Positions 26,833-35,038 of a DNA stretch of 35,260 nucleotides are shown in pieces (positions within the stretch are counted from its first letter, which is position 1; every line of letters starts with the position of its first letter). The notes under the pieces are model-generated. The model was given only the letters and a program-made list of their open reading frames with translations, had not been told where the DNA came from and did no database searches. This DNA is from Eubacterium minutum ATCC 700079 (GTDB taxonomy: Bacteria > Bacillota > Clostridia > Peptostreptococcales > Anaerovoracaceae). The stretch spans positions 818,465 through 853,724 of the forward strand of contig CP016202.1 in assembly GCA_003433295.1 (NCBI GenBank). The letters run 5' to 3'. A program made the position numbers and the translations under genes.

Positions 26833-28185
26833 CTATTTCTCGAGCTTTGATACGGCTCCTTTTATGTCTTCAACGTAACTGCCGCCCCAATAAAGTAAGC
26901 GCTCGTTGTCTTTAAAGATCGCAAACATGATTACATATACTATACCCGTTACGACTATGCCATTAAGCGCAGAAATACCCCAGTGAACTGAATACCCGAC
27001 AATACATCCGGATATCCATGCAACTACTGCGGGCAGTGAGCAAAAGCGATGTACCGTTCCTTCTCCAAAGGTGTATTCTTGTTTCTTGACCATGAAATAA
27101 TCTAAAATCAGAATCCCTGCTACCGGTGGAATCCCTGTTCCAAGAAAGCCAAGCCAAATGGTAAAGTAATTTATCAAACCGAACGCTCCTGCAATCGTCG
27201 CGATGATTCCAAACACCAAAACAATGTGCTTTTTCTTAAATTGAGGAAATGCAACAGTCGTAGCAAGTGATGAAAAATAGAGGTTGTTGTCATTAGTCGT
27301 CCATTGTGCAAATATCAGCATTACCAACGACCACGCCCCAAAAATTCTCAACAATGCTACAGAAACGTCTGTTGTATTGCAGGCGATGGTGATCACATAC
27401 CCTGCAAGGATTACAAAGGAGTTTGCCACCATAAATCCAAACACCGCACCTGTAACGCTATGAGAACATTTTTTCCCGTATCGTGTCAAATCGGGCTGCA
27501 ATACAGCGCCCATTGCATATGCGCCGATCACTGAAACAACTCCTGTAGCAAGCGTCATATTTCCGGCACCCTTTATTGTAATTTCATTGAACGCATTCAT
27601 ACCGCCAACTTTATTTATAGCTATAACACAACCGGCTATGCACGTCAGCAATATCAGCGGTGCGGCAATGTTACTAAGCAATTCCAAACCCTTATATCCT
27701 AAATACGCTGTGGTCATCATCAGAAGACCTCCCCAAACTCCTGCAATTTGCGGTTCTGTTATAATTCCCGCATTCGGAAACATTGCATGTATGGTTTGCC
27801 CGAAGAATCCACATTGCCATCCAAACCACCCCAACTCGACTATAGCTGTTAATACAGCAATTATGTAATTCCCAAGTATTCCGAACCCGTTTCTCATCAA
27901 CATTGCTATCCCCACACCTGTTTTCGTTCCGATATAACTTAGCACTCCTCCGAGAACTGAAAGTGTCAAATTGCCAATCAAACAGGCAATTATGACCTCT
28001 TTTACCGTTAATCCACCGGAGAAACTTGCTCCTGTATAGATCGAGCTAAGGCAAATAATGCTCCCAATTAATACCATCGTCAGCGAAAATGAAGATCTAC
28101 GTTTATTTTGTGGTACTACTAAAGTTGCATAATCATTAATATATGCTTGCTCTTTTTCTTTGCTTTTTCCGAGAATATTAGTCAT
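26833..28185 (-). CDS. NCS1-family permease, CodB-like
   Basis: 450 residues from MTNILGKSKE, with about 12 membrane helices. FSLTMVLIGSIICLSSIYTG at the start of the first helix pair, NLTLSVLGGVLSYIGTKTGV and ELGWFGWQCGFFGQTI match the cytosine-permease branch of the nucleobase:cation symporter-1 family (purines, pyrimidines, hydantoins, allantoin). The substrate is not readable, but the neighbours (DUF917 enzyme, PucR regulator) favour a nucleobase-derived or hydantoin-type ring compound. GGAG lies six bases before the ATG at 28185, so I prefer it to one four codons upstream. The 148-bp gap to the upstream gene has no terminator. Confidence 0.87.
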   Translation of the reverse strand: MTNILGKSKEKEQAYINDYATLVVPQNKRRSSFSLTMVLIGSIICLSSIYTGASFSGGLTVKEVIIACLIGNLTLSVLGGVLSYIGTKTGVGIAMLMRNGFGILGNYIIAVLTAIVELGWFGWQCGFFGQTIHAMFPNAGIITEPQIAGVWGGLLMMTTAYLGYKGLELLSNIAAPLILLTCIAGCVIAINKVGGMNAFNEITIKGAGNMTLATGVVSVIGAYAMGAVLQPDLTRYGKKCSHSVTGAVFGFMVANSFVILAGYVITIACNTTDVSVALLRIFGAWSLVMLIFAQWTTNDNNLYFSSLATTVAFPQFKKKHIVLVFGIIATIAGAFGLINYFTIWLGFLGTGIPPVAGILILDYFMVKKQEYTFGEGTVHRFCSLPAVVAWISGCIVGYSVHWGISALNGIVVTGIVYVIMFAIFKDNERLLYWGGSYVEDIKGAVSKLEK

Positions 28186-28333
28186 ATCAATCTCCATTCC
28201 GTCGCCATCATCGGCGGCATTATCTAAACTTTAATTTTCAAACTATTCTTCTCATATCATCAAATGTTTTGTAATGCTTTTTAATGCTTCGTTACCGGCT
28301 TCCTTATACTCTTCGTTCATGCCATTCAAGTAT

Positions 28334-29485
28334 CTATTCTTTAATAGCTTTTATCCTATCCTCAATAGGAATATAATCAATGTCGAGTCCGAAGTACCTT
28401 GGACCGAGTATATTCACTCCCTTTTCAGTACGGAAAAAATCCATCGCCTTTACACCAATCACTGCAACATTCATTTCTTTTTCCAACTTCGGGTTGGTGT
28501 ATGGCATACCGGCCTCATTGTCTACTACGATTATGGAATCCGGGCTTGTAGCTATTACTCGTTCATCGAACCAGCATGCGTGGTTTTCATTTTTAAACCA
28601 GATTTTTGCATTATGACCTGCATACTCACCTTTGCCTGTTATTGTATGATGCCCCCAGTAATAGCCTTCTTTATCCTCTGTTTCTTTACCTGTAAGTTCA
28701 CCTCGAATAATAACATATCCATTTAATTCCTCTACAATCGCTCTTACAGGGTCCATTCCTTGTTCTCCAACTTCTCTGATCATTTTACCCAAACGGTAAC
28801 ATTTAGAAAGATCTCCTTCAATAACGCACTTCTTCATCTCCTTTCCATTCATCAGAAATCCAACATCACCACTAAGACCGTATGCAGGTTCGCTGATTTT
28901 TTTCCCCAGTTTCTCTACTACTCGGTAATTTATTGCTTCCTTGATAAAAGCTACATTCCCCCACTCATCCACAGAAGATAAAGGCCATAGAACTTTTCCT
29001 TTTAAATATGGTGTTGTCTGTTGAATTTCAGGAATTGCCCTACCTGTATAATCACCGTCAACAGCGCATATTCCACATGCCGCTGCCGTTGCAACTCCGG
29101 CGGGTGTATTCGCTCCTCCCAATTCAATAGGGACAATAGCTTCAATCTTCTTCCCGGTGAATTCTTCCAATTCATATACCGCCTGTATAAGTCGTTCTTT
29201 CTCTTTGTACCGTGACGTGCTTCCGGTCAATCCATAAGTTTTCATTTCCGCAATGGTTTCCTGACTGTGTGGTGCAATGGATCCCATCAAAAATGTACAT
29301 GCCGTAACGGCATCATCCGGAACTTCTTCCGCATCTATCCAGCCCACCTCATGACCGGCTTCAAGTTCGCTCAACAATGAATCAACACCATTTTCTTCAA
29401 GTCCTCCACCACCGGTTCCAAGCAAAGTACATCCTCTAACAAAATCTCTGATATCCTGTTCGCTTTTTAAAATTGTTTTGCTCAT
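28334..29485 (-). CDS. DUF917 / S-methyl-thiohydantoin desulfurase-like protein
   Basis: 383 residues from MSKTILKSEQ. The N-terminal FVRGCTLLGTGGGGLEENGV and later VPIELGGANTPAGVATAAAC and AVDGDYTGRAIPEIQ are family signatures of DUF917 (S-Me-THD). Relatives are found beside hydantoinase/oxoprolinase genes, and one subset is linked to removal of sulfur from methyl-thiohydantoins; most are uncharacterised. The start at 29485 has GGAGGTG four bases upstream, and a longer frame to 29596 would cross the intergenic palindrome side without a ribosome site. With the NCS1 permease downstream and PucR upstream, a role in catabolism of an imported heterocycle is likely. Confidence 0.85.
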   Translation of the reverse strand: MSKTILKSEQDIRDFVRGCTLLGTGGGGLEENGVDSLLSELEAGHEVGWIDAEEVPDDAVTACTFLMGSIAPHSQETIAEMKTYGLTGSTSRYKEKERLIQAVYELEEFTGKKIEAIVPIELGGANTPAGVATAAACGICAVDGDYTGRAIPEIQQTTPYLKGKVLWPLSSVDEWGNVAFIKEAINYRVVEKLGKKISEPAYGLSGDVGFLMNGKEMKKCVIEGDLSKCYRLGKMIREVGEQGMDPVRAIVEELNGYVIIRGELTGKETEDKEGYYWGHHTITGKGEYAGHNAKIWFKNENHACWFDERVIATSPDSIIVVDNEAGMPYTNPKLEKEMNVAVIGVKAMDFFRTEKGVNILGPRYFGLDIDYIPIEDRIKAIKE

Positions 29486-29570
29486 TTTACACCTCCATGA
29501 TTTGCTACATTTTTCTTTTTTCATGCTATCATGCATGTTTGAAATTCTCATCGTTTTATTACACAACTTT

Positions 29571-29610
29571 AAATAGCGGATATTGTGTTTTTGCACAATA
29601 TCCGCTATTT
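29571..29610. terminator. 17-bp perfect hairpin between pucR and the DUF917 gene
   Basis: AAATAGCGGATATTGTG (29571-29587) and its exact complement (29594-29610) flank the loop TTTTTG. Near-terminator tails are present (ATTTATTTTC on the plus strand; only ATTTAAAG on the minus strand). On the minus strand it would end pucR transcription or attenuate the DUF917 operon; it could also be an operator for PucR. Confidence 0.6.
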
Positions 29611-29667
29611 ATTTTCTCTCAAATTACATTGATCAAATTTAACGGGAGCTTAATGGATAATAACTTC

Positions 29668-31281
29668 TTACTTTTTCTCAATTATACAAAATGCAATCAT
29701 ATAATTAAGTCGGCGAGGCATCTCAAAGGGTGATTTCCCAAGTACTTCTACGATTTTCTTTCGCCTGTAAATGATAGTATTTCTATGTGTAAACATCCTT
29801 TCGGAAACTTTTGTAACATCACCATTCGCATGTAAAAGTTCTTTTAATGTATCACATAATTCCGCATTATATCTTTCATCGTGCTCCTTTAACGGCTGTA
29901 AAATACTATACGCGCATTCAGTAGCACTCTGATTTTTGTAAAGCAAACGACGTATAGCATCTATGAAAAAAATATCCTGATATGTCATAACGGTATCATT
30001 TTCCTGTCCTTTTAAGTATGCTTCACATGCCTGACGATATGCTTCAGGGATATTATTAACTTGATCAAAAGAATTGCTAACTCCAATGGACACGCTGATA
30101 CCGCGTACAGAAAATATATGATAGCACTCTTCCAATATACTAATTATTTTCTTATTAGAGTTTCGTTCATTAAGTAAAATTAGAATCTGATCACTATAAA
30201 GAATAACGTTGCTGTCCTTATCAACAGCCAACAAACTGCTTGTCAATCTATGCAGTACGTTTAATTTAAGCTGATCACCTATTACTTTTTCTGCTTTAAC
30301 GCCGGATCTTCTCATATCATTTATGTTAATCACCGCAAGGCAATTGCATCTTGAAATATCAATACCTACATCTTCTCCTCGACGAACGGCGACTTCCGGA
30401 TTTCGGAAATTCCAAATCAATAAATCTGAGATAAACTCGTGTACAATCATATCATGAACATTAACAGATAAAGTTTTGCGACTGGAAGTCAACGCAAAGG
30501 CTGTCCTCAGTTCTTTGCCAAGTTGTACTATCCTTTTTTCATCGTTTTCTTCTACATCAATACACAAAAAACCCAGCGTCATATTCCTTGTTCGGAGCAA
30601 AAAAAACACTTCATTGCCTGTGTCCGACTTGATATAATGATGTTCGTTTAACAATAACCGTTCAAACATCGTGTTGTAATTATTTAATAAATAATTGGAG
30701 TCCGCTTCTGTTTTCACAAACGTCCTGTTAGAAAACAAGCAGTTACAATATGTGTCATAGTGAGAGTAATGTATATTATATCGTTCTGAAATTTTTTGAT
30801 AAATCACTTCCATATTATCTGCGTCTATTATCAAATCCAACAGATATGCATCTATATTTACATAAGAACTCTCAGTTTTAAATTTATCTTCTTGAGTTAC
30901 GCTCAAAATCGGATATATTATATCAATATACTTCGTGTTGGGATTAGCTTTGATCAAAGGGAATCCGATAGAATCACAATGCGCAATTAACCTTTTATCA
31001 ATTCCTTTCATCCAAATTCCCACGTGACACAGAATCAAGCCTGAGCATTTACGTTTATGCAGAATGTCAATTAAATTGATCTGGCGCTCAACATCATCTT
31101 TAACCGAGTACATTGCAGAAATATACAATTGCTTTTCGTACACCCAATTCACCATAGAATCCTCCGTCACTTCAATTGTAGTAACGGAGTCAACAATATT
31201 ATCCAGTCCCGAAGTTCCTGCAACAACGGTAGCATCTTTCAATACGCTTACTTGTAGTACTTCTCTCAATGTCATTTGCAT
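29668..31281 (-). CDS. PucR-family transcriptional regulator
   Basis: 537 residues. The N-terminal PucR domain (MTLREVLQVSVLKDATVVAG, to about residue 125) is followed by a CdaR/GGDEF-like middle. The C-terminal PucR helix-turn-helix is LKELLHANGDVTKVSERM followed by FTHRNTIIYRRKKIVEVLGK. PucR of Bacillus controls purine catabolism; relatives control genes for nitrogen-containing small molecules. Its place upstream of a DUF917 enzyme and NCS1 permease makes these its likely targets. GGAGG lies six bases before the ATG. GACAACTATA occurs twice upstream (31312-31321, 31402-31411), a possible autoregulatory element. Confidence 0.88.
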   Translation of the reverse strand: MQMTLREVLQVSVLKDATVVAGTSGLDNIVDSVTTIEVTEDSMVNWVYEKQLYISAMYSVKDDVERQINLIDILHKRKCSGLILCHVGIWMKGIDKRLIAHCDSIGFPLIKANPNTKYIDIIYPILSVTQEDKFKTESSYVNIDAYLLDLIIDADNMEVIYQKISERYNIHYSHYDTYCNCLFSNRTFVKTEADSNYLLNNYNTMFERLLLNEHHYIKSDTGNEVFFLLRTRNMTLGFLCIDVEENDEKRIVQLGKELRTAFALTSSRKTLSVNVHDMIVHEFISDLLIWNFRNPEVAVRRGEDVGIDISRCNCLAVININDMRRSGVKAEKVIGDQLKLNVLHRLTSSLLAVDKDSNVILYSDQILILLNERNSNKKIISILEECYHIFSVRGISVSIGVSNSFDQVNNIPEAYRQACEAYLKGQENDTVMTYQDIFFIDAIRRLLYKNQSATECAYSILQPLKEHDERYNAELCDTLKELLHANGDVTKVSERMFTHRNTIIYRRKKIVEVLGKSPFEMPRRLNYMIAFCIIEKK

Positions 31282-31680
31282 TTCTTACCTCCGGCACATA
31301 CAAAAGCATTTGACAACTATATTGCGCAAGTTCTTTATTTTATCCGTCCAATAGTCGCCTATAAACTCATACAGTCAATCCGCACCATCAAAAATCAAAT
31401 CGACAACTATAGTTTATCAATTTATCTTGACTCGCTTTACTGAACTATATTTCCCCAACCACTTGCCCGGGCTGCGCTTACCGATAAAAATTCTGTATCT
31501 GAACCTCGCTCACTCTTTAACTCACCTGTCTAAGCTTTGCCCACTTTTCCAATTTATATGTACATATGCCGGCGGCACTTACTGTTTTCCTATGGTTTTT
31601 CTTTCTCTTTATTTACCTCCGCATTTACCTCCGCTATATCTCCTGTTTTTCTCAGTTCTTTTTGCTTTATTCCCTTTTAC
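31282..31680. other. Gene-free stretch between pucR and guaB
   Basis: About 400 bp with no credible gene. It holds two exact GACAACTATA copies 90 bp apart on the pucR side, and two GCGGAGGTAAAT copies in tandem on the minus strand around 31617-31640. A 96-codon plus-strand frame here starts with TTG, has no ribosome site and looks random. I see no clear guaB terminator. Confidence 0.5.
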
Positions 31681-31766
31681 ACCGTTCAAGTCACCACCTA
31701 AGGGCGTTCTGAGATGAATCCCGACCGTTCAAGTCACTATCTAATGGCGTTCTGAGATGAATCCCG
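31681..31766. repeat. 43-bp tandem duplication covering the guaB 3' end
   Basis: ACCGTTCAAGTCAC, then GGCGTTCTGAGATGAATCCCG, occurs at 31681-31723 and again at 31724-31766. The second copy includes the last ten or so codons and stop of guaB; the first lies just downstream of it and is out of frame (43 is not a multiple of 3). Confidence 0.9.
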
Positions 31767-33245
31767 CAGGATTACGTCATGCGCGCCGCCCTCCACTATG
31801 GATGTCGCGGAAACCAGCGTCAGTTTCGCTTTCTTCTGGAGTTCCGATATACTGAGCGCTCCGCAGTTGCACATAGTGGATTTGACCTTGCTCAATGAAA
31901 GATTCACATTGTCGTGAAGGGTTCCCGCGTACGGAACGTATGAATCCACACCCTCTTCAAACTTCATTCTCGGATCTCCGCCGAGATCGTATCTCTGCCA
32001 GTTTCTTGCGCGGTTTGAACCCTCGCCCCAGTACTCCTTGACGTAGTTTCCGTTCACGTTCAATTTATTTGTAGGCGATTCATCAAATCGCGCAAAATAG
32101 CGCCCGAGCATAATGAAGTCCGCCCCCATGGCAAGTGCGAGAGTCATGTGATAATCATAGACGATCCCGCCATCCGAGCATATCGGGATGTAGATTCCCG
32201 TTTTCTCAAAATACTCGTTGCGTGCGGCGGCGACCTCTATCACCGATGTTGCCTGTCCGCGACCTATCCCTTTCTGCTCGCGGGTAATGCAAATCGAACC
32301 TCCGCCAATACCGATTTTGATGAAGTCCGCTCCGGCATCCGCAAGAAAATCAAAGCCTTCCTTGTCCACGACGTTCCCCGCACCGATTTTTACCTTGTCG
32401 CCGTACTTTTTGCGAACCCATTCCAACGTCTCTTTCTGCCACTCGGAATAACCTTCGGAAGAGTCGATGCAAAGAACGTCTGCGCCGGCGTCCACCAGAG
32501 CAGGGATCCTCTCCGTATAATCCCTCGTATTCACGCCCGCTCCAACGATAAAACTCTTATGCTCGTCGAGAATCTCGTTGGGATTTGATTTATGATTGTC
32601 GTAGTCCTTGCGGAAAACAAAGTGCTTCAGCCTGCCCTCATCGTCAACGACGGGCAAAGCATTCAGTTTCTTATCCCAAAGTATATCGTTCGCCTCACTC
32701 AGCGTACACCCGTCTTTAGCATAAACCAGTTTCTCAAAAGGTGTCATAAACTCGCTGATCTTTGTATCCGGCGACATCCTGCTGACTCTGTAATCGCGGC
32801 TTGTGACAAGCCCCACCATCTTGCCTTCGGACGTTCCGTCCTCCGTGATGGCTATAGTTGAATGCCCGAGTCTCGCCTTCAGATCCACGACATCCTGCAT
32901 GGTCTGATCCGGTCTCAGATTGCTGTCGCTGGTCACAAACCCGGCCTTATATGCTTTCACCTTTCTGACCATGTTTGCCTGTGACTCGATTGCCTGTGAG
33001 CAAAAGACAAATGATATCCCCCCCTCTTTTGCCAGCGCCACGGCCATGTTGTCGTCGGAAACCGCCTGCATTACTGCCGACACGAGCGGGATATTGGCGG
33101 AAACCGCAGGCTCATCACCTTTTTTAAACTTGACTATGGGGGTTCTGAGCGACACACTGTCAACATTCATTACTTTGGTGGTGTATCCCGGCACCAATAA
33201 ATATTCATTGAACGTCCTCGACGGTTCTTTAAAAAAACGAGCCAT
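31737..33245 (-). CDS. guaB: IMP dehydrogenase, Tritrichomonas-like subtype
   Basis: 502 residues. It oxidises IMP to XMP with NAD+, the committed step of GMP synthesis. The catalytic cysteine is C319 in [15 protein letters not shown]. The mobile flap has R418-Y419 in [12 protein letters not shown]. Two CBS domains lie at roughly 100-220. These numbers, the length and blocks such as [30 protein letters not shown] and [10 protein letters not shown] match the IMPDH of the protozoan Tritrichomonas foetus as I recall it, more closely than the usual Bacillus/E. coli GuaB type. GAGGAGGTAAT precedes the ATG. The 3' end is duplicated downstream. Confidence 0.93.
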   Translation of the reverse strand: MARFFKEPSRTFNEYLLVPGYTTKVMNVDSVSLRTPIVKFKKGDEPAVSANIPLVSAVMQAVSDDNMAVALAKEGGISFVFCSQAIESQANMVRKVKAYKAGFVTSDSNLRPDQTMQDVVDLKARLGHSTIAITEDGTSEGKMVGLVTSRDYRVSRMSPDTKISEFMTPFEKLVYAKDGCTLSEANDILWDKKLNALPVVDDEGRLKHFVFRKDYDNHKSNPNEILDEHKSFIVGAGVNTRDYTERIPALVDAGADVLCIDSSEGYSEWQKETLEWVRKKYGDKVKIGAGNVVDKEGFDFLADAGADFIKIGIGGGSICITREQKGIGRGQATSVIEVAAARNEYFEKTGIYIPICSDGGIVYDYHMTLALAMGADFIMLGRYFARFDESPTNKLNVNGNYVKEYWGEGSNRARNWQRYDLGGDPRMKFEEGVDSYVPYAGTLHDNVNLSLSKVKSTMCNCGALSISELQKKAKLTLVSATSIVEGGAHDVILRDSSQNAIR

Positions 33246-33304
33246 ATTACCTCCTCACGATTTATGCTTTTATCCGCACTTGATTCCTTATTTTAACAGA
33301 TATT

Positions 33305-34669
33305 TTAAACTACTCTCGAACACAAATCAAGAAAAAAGTCCACCGAACCGCCCATGAATCCGCTCCCTGCGCCGCGCACGTAGTACGTGTAGGTTTTCCC
33401 CTTTGTAACGCTGCCGTCGATAAAATTCAAGTCGCTGTTCCGTGGAACTTTTCCTATCTCTTTCAACTTACCGTCAAACTTCCTGTATATCCTGTATTTG
33501 CTCGCATTCCTGCTCCTCTTCCACAGAAGCTTTACCCCTCCGTCCGGGATGTATTCCGATGCCACTATCCCGGCAGAACCGACGCCGAAGAAATCATTTA
33601 TCTTCCCTACGACGGATTTCTCAAAACCGGTTACGGCTTTTGCGGGTTCGGTTTCGCCGAGGTTTTCTTTCATGTACTCCTGCTCGTCTATAAAAGCGCG
33701 GGCATAATCCATCATTTTGATGGTATCGGGATACCGTTTTTTGAAATAATCTTTCATTACAACGGTAATTATCTTTCTGCCTTTGTACTCAGCCATCTCA
33801 AGGAGTGAAGCGTTCCCCATGTCCCATGTGCCCGTTTTTCCGGCCTTTATGTTGTAAAACTTAAAAGGATTTTTTATCTTTTTGTACTTCCTGAAGAAAG
33901 GATTGGTGTTCCTGACTTTCACCTTTTTCCTGTATTTATTGGTAGGAGGCAGATAGTAAACTTTCGTCCCGCATATCTTTCTGACTGTGCCGTATTTGAA
34001 AACTTCGCCCGCGATCAACGCCATATCGCGCACGGATGAATAATTCCCCTTTTCAATCAGACCGTTTGCGTTGGTAAAATACGTATTGGCGCATCCGAGG
34101 TTTTTAGCCTCATTGTTCATTTTCTTCGCAAACGCCTTTTTGTTGCCCGCAATGTTGCTTCCCAGCACTGCGGCGGCATCGTTTGCCGAATGGAGAAGCG
34201 TTGCATACATCAGATCCTTTACCTTTATCCTTTCGCCGGGTTTCAGGTAGAGCTTGCTTTCCATGACTTTAGTGTCCTGTTTTTTTGCTGTAAAATACGT
34301 GTTCAGCGATATGTCGCCCGACTCGATTTTCCTCATTGTCAGCAGTACCGTCATAAGTTTAGTCGTGCTCAGCGGATCCAACTTCTTGTCCACATTCTTA
34401 CCATATAGAATCTGTCCATCATCGACGGAAAAAACGATTGCTCCTTTCGCCTTGACAGACGGTTTTTCCACATTGCTGTCATATGCCGGCGCCTTGTAAT
34501 ACGTCATAATATGCCTGTTGACCGCGGCGTATGACGCAGGCGCCAGTATCAAAACAACGATCAAGACCGTGAGCACCGCCCGCATTCCTGATCTCTTACT
34601 CTTATTTCTTTTTCTGCTGCTTCTGCTGCTGTTTTTTCTGCTTTTTTCATGCTTATATTTCTTACCCAT
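33305..34669 (-). CDS. D-alanyl-D-alanine carboxypeptidase (peptidase S11)
   Basis: 454 residues from MGKKYKHEKS. A very basic Lys/Arg/Ser tail (1-28), a membrane anchor (AVLTVLIVVLILAPASYA, ~31-48), then the S11 penicillin-binding domain: S101-T-T-K104 (SxxK), S161-A-N163 (SxN) and K278-T-G (KTG). It trims the terminal D-Ala of peptidoglycan stem peptides outside the membrane. After a linker, residues ~360-440 resemble a fibronectin-type domain (GGVKLLWKRSRNASKYRIYR), unlike the usual C-terminal PBP5 domain plus amphipathic anchor. It has an N-terminal anchor instead. The start is at the predicted transcription start; an in-frame ATG at 34705 lies upstream of it. Confidence 0.88.
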   Translation of the reverse strand: MGKKYKHEKSRKNSSRSSRKRNKSKRSGMRAVLTVLIVVLILAPASYAAVNRHIMTYYKAPAYDSNVEKPSVKAKGAIVFSVDDGQILYGKNVDKKLDPLSTTKLMTVLLTMRKIESGDISLNTYFTAKKQDTKVMESKLYLKPGERIKVKDLMYATLLHSANDAAAVLGSNIAGNKKAFAKKMNNEAKNLGCANTYFTNANGLIEKGNYSSVRDMALIAGEVFKYGTVRKICGTKVYYLPPTNKYRKKVKVRNTNPFFRKYKKIKNPFKFYNIKAGKTGTWDMGNASLLEMAEYKGRKIITVVMKDYFKKRYPDTIKMMDYARAFIDEQEYMKENLGETEPAKAVTGFEKSVVGKINDFFGVGSAGIVASEYIPDGGVKLLWKRSRNASKYRIYRKFDGKLKEIGKVPRNSDLNFIDGSVTKGKTYTYYVRGAGSGFMGGSVDFFLDLCSRVV

Positions 34670-34675
34670 GCGAGT

Positions 34676-34704
34676 ATTATACCTTACAAAATTCAGCATG
34701 TCCA
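34676..34704 (-). promoter_or_regulatory. Promoter of the carboxypeptidase, apparently leaderless
   Basis: On the minus strand TGGACA (34704-34699), a 17-bp spacer and TATAAT (34681-34676) are followed after six bases by the ATG at 34669. The expected transcription start therefore falls on the A of ATG. No Shine-Dalgarno is seen before it. Confidence 0.65.
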
Positions 34705-34710
34705 TGTGTA

Positions 34711-35038
34711 GATAGTGTAAAATAATTGCGGAGTTTTATCATCAAGATAATTTTTATATGTTCACTATCGAAGTTCCTGTAAAATGCGGACAGGGGCATC
34801 CGGCGTTTCCGCAGGAGCAGCATGCAATCACCGCCGGAAACGCGCGAGGAAATTGAAGTACGGCGGGCGTGCTGTCTGAGGGCATGTTGAAGTGGTGATG
34901 CCCGAGTTCACGCCGCCACTCAATTTCCGCAAGTGAGGCGTCCGATTGCCTGCTACGAGGACTTGCCGGATGCCCCTGTCCGTATTTTACAAGGAAGTCT
35001 GAAATCCGTTCATATGTAATGCCGGAGAAAAACTCCGC
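34711..35038. mobile_element. MITE-like palindromic element
   Basis: The left edge GATAGTGTAAAATAATT then GCGGAGTTTT (34711-34737) is partly mirrored by AAAACTCCGC at 35029-35038. Inside, TTCCTGTAAAATGCGGACAG then GGGCATCCGGC (34774-34804) is repeated inverted at 34965-34996 with one mismatch and one indel, making a large hairpin of about 220 bp. It encodes no convincing protein; the 136-codon minus frame across it looks like chance. The inner part 34902-34965 is the dispersed 64-bp repeat (copy B). The same left-edge sequence recurs at 35039 as the putative end of the next insertion sequence. Confidence 0.7.
34902..34965 (-). repeat. Dispersed 64-bp repeat, copy B
   Basis: Reverse-complement partner of 9471-9534, with 53 of 64 bases the same by eye and no gaps. 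It forms part of one arm of the palindromic element at 34774-34996. Confidence 0.8.

Noticed and set aside
28252-28320. 22-codon minus-strand ORF between the DUF917 and permease genes (MNEEYKEAGNEALKS...)
   Set aside because: It has no Shine-Dalgarno and is too short to judge. It may be the tail of a lost gene but cannot be supported.
31427-31717. 96-codon plus-strand frame
   Set aside because: It begins with TTG without a ribosome site, and its composition reflects a pyrimidine-rich intergenic strand.
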